41,450 nt of DNA from positions 140,250 through 181,699 of the forward strand of contig NZ_FOSS01000003.1 in NCBI RefSeq assembly GCF_900114355.1, given 5' to 3'. A program made the position numbers and the translations under genes. Below the pieces are notes generated by a model that searched no databases, was not told the origin of the DNA, and worked only from the letters and a program-made list of their open reading frames with translations. Numbering within the stretch: the first letter of the stretch is position 1; each line of letters begins with the position of its first letter. Source of the stretch: Lysobacter sp. cf310. Lineage in GTDB: Bacteria > Pseudomonadota > Gammaproteobacteria > Xanthomonadales > Xanthomonadaceae. This document shows, piece after piece, positions 39,040-41,450 of this stretch.

Positions 39040-41450
39040 CAACACCTCATTCTCAGTCCGCTGGGAAGATCGTTGATCCCATTGGACAGTCTAAAGTTGG
39101 CCCAGTTGTTCAACCTTCGTTTGAAGTCGTCGAACGTCAAACTGGAATCGATGATTCCCAGTATCTCATTATGCGCCGAGGTGGATCCGGTCCGCCCATG
39201 GCGCCAGTTGGGGTTGATGCCGCCGGTGGTGCTGGTGGGCGTTCTCCATTCCCAGATTTGCTCGGCGGTGACGCCCCAGCGCTTGAAGACATCGGCCCGG
39301 CTCACCAGCAGCCACTCGTGCATTCCTCCCGGATGTCGCAACCGGTCCTTGATCGTCGAAGCATGGTCCTTCCAGACGGCATCGAACTCATCGGGCGTCA
39401 GATTATTGAACCAGTTCGCGAATTCGCCGTTGGCGACGCCCGGAATAGGCGACGGACTCAAGCCCAGCGGGTCCGACCACTCCAATGCATTGGGCGCGAA
39501 CCGATACAGATGCTCGCCCGCCAACATGCGCAGCGGGTCGGCGCCGATGAATTCGCCGGTCTTGGGCTCGTAATACCGATGCAGGTTGTAGTGCAGCCCG
39601 GTCTCGGCGTCGAAGTACTGGCCCTGGAAGCGCAAGGGGTTGTCGATTTCGTCGGCGTATTGACGGGTGACTTCACCCCAGGCCGTGTAGCTGACCGCCC
39701 AGGCCACGTGGCCTTGCGGGTCGGTCGCACGCGTGGGGCAACCGTTCGGGTCGACGTGGTAATGGAACACCCGGGCGTGTGGCGCCGCTGCCGGCCCCGT
39801 CGCGTCCTGCGAGGGGCGCGCATCGGAGTCGGCTTCGGCCGCCTCGATAGGCGTCTTGTCGATCAGCGCCAGTGGCACGAAGCTGTCCGGGTAATAGACG
39901 TATTCGCGAGCCAATGCATGCAACCCGGCGAAGGCGCGTTTGCGCCGCCGGGCCTCGAACAGGTCGACGACCAGACCGTCGCCGATGGGTCCCGGCACTT
40001 CGGCATCGCCATTTTCCTGAGCGACCTCCGCCAGCAGGGCGTTGCCGTCCCAGAAGAACCAGGTGGTGTGGCTGGGATTGCGCTTGAACACGCGCCGGCC
40101 CAGCGGGTCGTAGCCGTAGCGCGTGACTTGCCCGTCCTTGACGCTTTCGACCAGGCGCTGGCTGACGTCCCAGCGCAGGTGCAGGGCGCGTGTGTCGTCG
40201 CCGGCGCCGGTTTCGCCGCGCCGTACCAGGTTGCCGGCGCGGTCGTAGACGTAGCTCAGTCCCGCATGCTCGCCTTCGCGACTCCACTCGTCGGCTTGCG
40301 GTTCGCCGCCTACGACCTGCTGCGCTTGCTTGGCATGCACGCGGGTATGCAGCCGATCGCCGGCCGGGTCGTACAGGAAAGTGGCCAGCGCACCGCGTGG
40401 ATCCGTATGCGCCAATATCCGCCCCATCGGGTCGTAGCTGTAGGCATCGGTACCGTGCCGACTGTCGCGGCGCTGGGTCTGGTTGCCCGCCTCGTCGTAG
40501 GCGTACTGGGTATCGAACAGCGGCGTTTCGTCTTTCAACACCGCTTGGGCCGTGAGCAGGCCACGATCGTCGTAGCGTAGCTGGCGCTGCAGTTGCGGAC
40601 TCAGGTGTTCGGCGAGCACACGCCCCAGCGCGTCGCGCTCGGTCACGATGGCGGGATCGTCGTTGATGGCCAGGCTGTGCAACTGACCACGCAGGTCGAA
40701 AGCGCAGGCGACGCGATTGCCGGCACTGGTCGCGCGACCGATACGCCGACCGAGCGCATCGTAGGTGTTGGCTATGCTGAAGCCGTCCTGGTCCTCTTCC
40801 AGCAAGCGTCCTTCCAGGTCGAAGCGGCGCTTGACCTGGCGGTGGGCATTGCGCAGCTCGATCAGCTGACCGTTGGCGTCGTAACGGAAGGTGTCCTTGG
40901 TCTGCAGGCCCGGGCGATCGGGATCGGGCGCAGTCCTGGCGGTGATGCGGCCGAGGGGATCGGTGGTGTAGGCGATCTGTTGCCCCAGCGCATCGGTGGT
41001 GACGGTCAGGCGACTGGCGGCGTCGTAGCGGTACCGGCGGCTCTGGCCCCAGTAGTCGATCTCTTCGACGATGCGGCCCAGGGCGTCGCGCTGGAGTTGG
41101 TAGCGTTCGCCGCGCTGGTTGAGCACCGCGGTCAGTCGCTCCTCGCGGTCGTATTCGTACTGAACCAGCTGACCGTCGGGCTGCAGGCGGCGAGCGATCC
41201 GACCGATACCGACATAGGCCAGTTGGGTCACCGCGCCGGCCTCGTCGGTGTAACGGATCAGCTGGTCCTCGGCGTCGTAGACCGCGCGCACGCGGCTGCC
41301 GTCGGGTTGCACCACGCTCAGCAACCGCCCCTTGGCGTCGTAGTCGTGACGGGTGCGCTGCTCGGCGGCGTCGCTCTGCTCCAGCAGGCGGCCCAGCGCA
41401 TCGTGGCGGAACGCGCTGCGCGCCCCGAGCGGATCGACCAGGGCCTGCAA
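39039..41450 (-). CDS. Rhs-family polymorphic toxin, second copy (N-terminus beyond the window)
   Basis: 803 residues are visible; the gene continues past the right edge. The visible part is YD-repeat shell, nearly the same as the first Rhs (for example 41143-41450 against 36300-36607). It has the same core end NPLRFQGQYFDAETGLHYNLHRYY and FAPNALEWSDPLGL. The 139-residue tip is unrelated to the first: PGVANGEFANWFNNLTPDEFDAVWKDH in two parts, then GGMHEWLLVSRADVFKRWG, a His/Arg/Asn-containing stretch (NWRHGRTGSTSAHNEI) and LTFDDFKRRLNNWANFRLSNG. His and Asn residues would suit a nuclease of the HNH type, but this is unproven. It is followed by the Imm22-like gene. Confidence 0.9.
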   Translation of the reverse strand: MQALVDPLGARSAFRHDALGRLLEQSDAAEQRTRHDYDAKGRLLSVVQPDGSRVRAVYDAEDQLIRYTDEAGAVTQLAYVGIGRIARRLQPDGQLVQYEYDREERLTAVLNQRGERYQLQRDALGRIVEEIDYWGQSRRYRYDAASRLTVTTDALGQQIAYTTDPLGRITARTAPDPDRPGLQTKDTFRYDANGQLIELRNAHRQVKRRFDLEGRLLEEDQDGFSIANTYDALGRRIGRATSAGNRVACAFDLRGQLHSLAINDDPAIVTERDALGRVLAEHLSPQLQRQLRYDDRGLLTAQAVLKDETPLFDTQYAYDEAGNQTQRRDSRHGTDAYSYDPMGRILAHTDPRGALATFLYDPAGDRLHTRVHAKQAQQVVGGEPQADEWSREGEHAGLSYVYDRAGNLVRRGETGAGDDTRALHLRWDVSQRLVESVKDGQVTRYGYDPLGRRVFKRNPSHTTWFFWDGNALLAEVAQENGDAEVPGPIGDGLVVDLFEARRRKRAFAGLHALAREYVYYPDSFVPLALIDKTPIEAAEADSDARPSQDATGPAAAPHARVFHYHVDPNGCPTRATDPQGHVAWAVSYTAWGEVTRQYADEIDNPLRFQGQYFDAETGLHYNLHRYYEPKTGEFIGADPLRMLAGEHLYRFAPNALEWSDPLGLSPSPIPGVANGEFANWFNNLTPDEFDAVWKDHASTIKDRLRHPGGMHEWLLVSRADVFKRWGVTAEQIWEWRTPTSTTGGINPNWRHGRTGSTSAHNEILGIIDSSLTFDDFKRRLNNWANFRLSNGINDLPSGLRMRC
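41143..41450 (-). repeat. Rhs core direct repeat, copy within the second rhs gene
   Basis: This is the counterpart of 36300-36607 in the same orientation. The window ends inside it, so its full extent is not known. Confidence 0.85.

Noticed and set aside
34190-41450. Rhs region considered as an insertion element or prophage
   Set aside because: No transposase, integrase, terminal repeats or phage genes are present. The low GC is confined to toxin tips and immunity genes.

Overview
The window is very GC-rich, densely coded gammaproteobacterial DNA, most likely from a Lysobacter-like member of the Xanthomonadaceae. This is inferred from gene content: a CopL-type copper leader gene next to copA/copB, a ppsA/ppsR divergent pair, GlxA-type regulators, and a REP-like GTGGGAGC hairpin of the kind common in Stenotrophomonas, Pseudomonas and their relatives. 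No rRNA or marker gene fixes the species.

Layout. 1-4.4 kb: mscS-like channel gene behind ppsA (minus strand), with the PEP synthase regulator ppsR divergent. 4.5-5.4 kb: a DUF1249 gene, then tRNA-Ala(GGC) and tRNA-Glu(TTC) with a clear sigma70 promoter and a strong terminator. 5.4-7.3 kb: a MASE1-PAS-GGDEF diguanylate cyclase. 7.5-10.7 kb: a small regulon in which a GlxA/AraC regulator lies between a frameshifted short-chain dehydrogenase gene and a nitrilase gene. Two nearly identical 41-bp sites in front of the two enzyme genes look like the regulator's operators.

11.0-17.8 kb: the most interesting block, apparently one nine-gene plus-strand operon: DoxX protein, an EGKCG-repeat precursor peptide with a two-EF-hand C-terminus, its DUF692/MNIO modifying enzyme, a DUF2063 partner, a ferric-reductase-like membrane protein, an Ohr peroxidase, a CxxC thioredoxin-like protein, and an OmpR/histidine-kinase pair. 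This matches the bufferin/Hvf class of copper-binding RiPPs, with added redox genes, its own two-component system and an unusual EF-hand fusion.

18.3-26.0 kb: a minus-strand copper resistance island: copL, copA (multicopper oxidase), copB, a c-type cytochrome with a His-rich tail, a DUF411 lipoprotein, then cueR and the copper P-type ATPase. Related 16-bp palindromes stand upstream of copL and upstream of cueR. 26.2-31.5 kb: a type IB topoisomerase convergent with an RND efflux pump and its adaptor. 31.5-32.1 kb: a long intergenic stretch with an orphan Fur-box-like sequence. 32.1-33.5 kb: a stand-alone Hsp70-like gene.

33.6-41.45 kb: two consecutive minus-strand Rhs toxin/immunity modules of the type VI secretion kind. 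Their YD-repeat cores are near-identical, but their C-terminal toxins and downstream immunity genes are unrelated. The second Rhs gene runs off the right edge. Together the middle 15 kb reads as a copper and oxidative-stress defence region, followed by an interbacterial competition locus.
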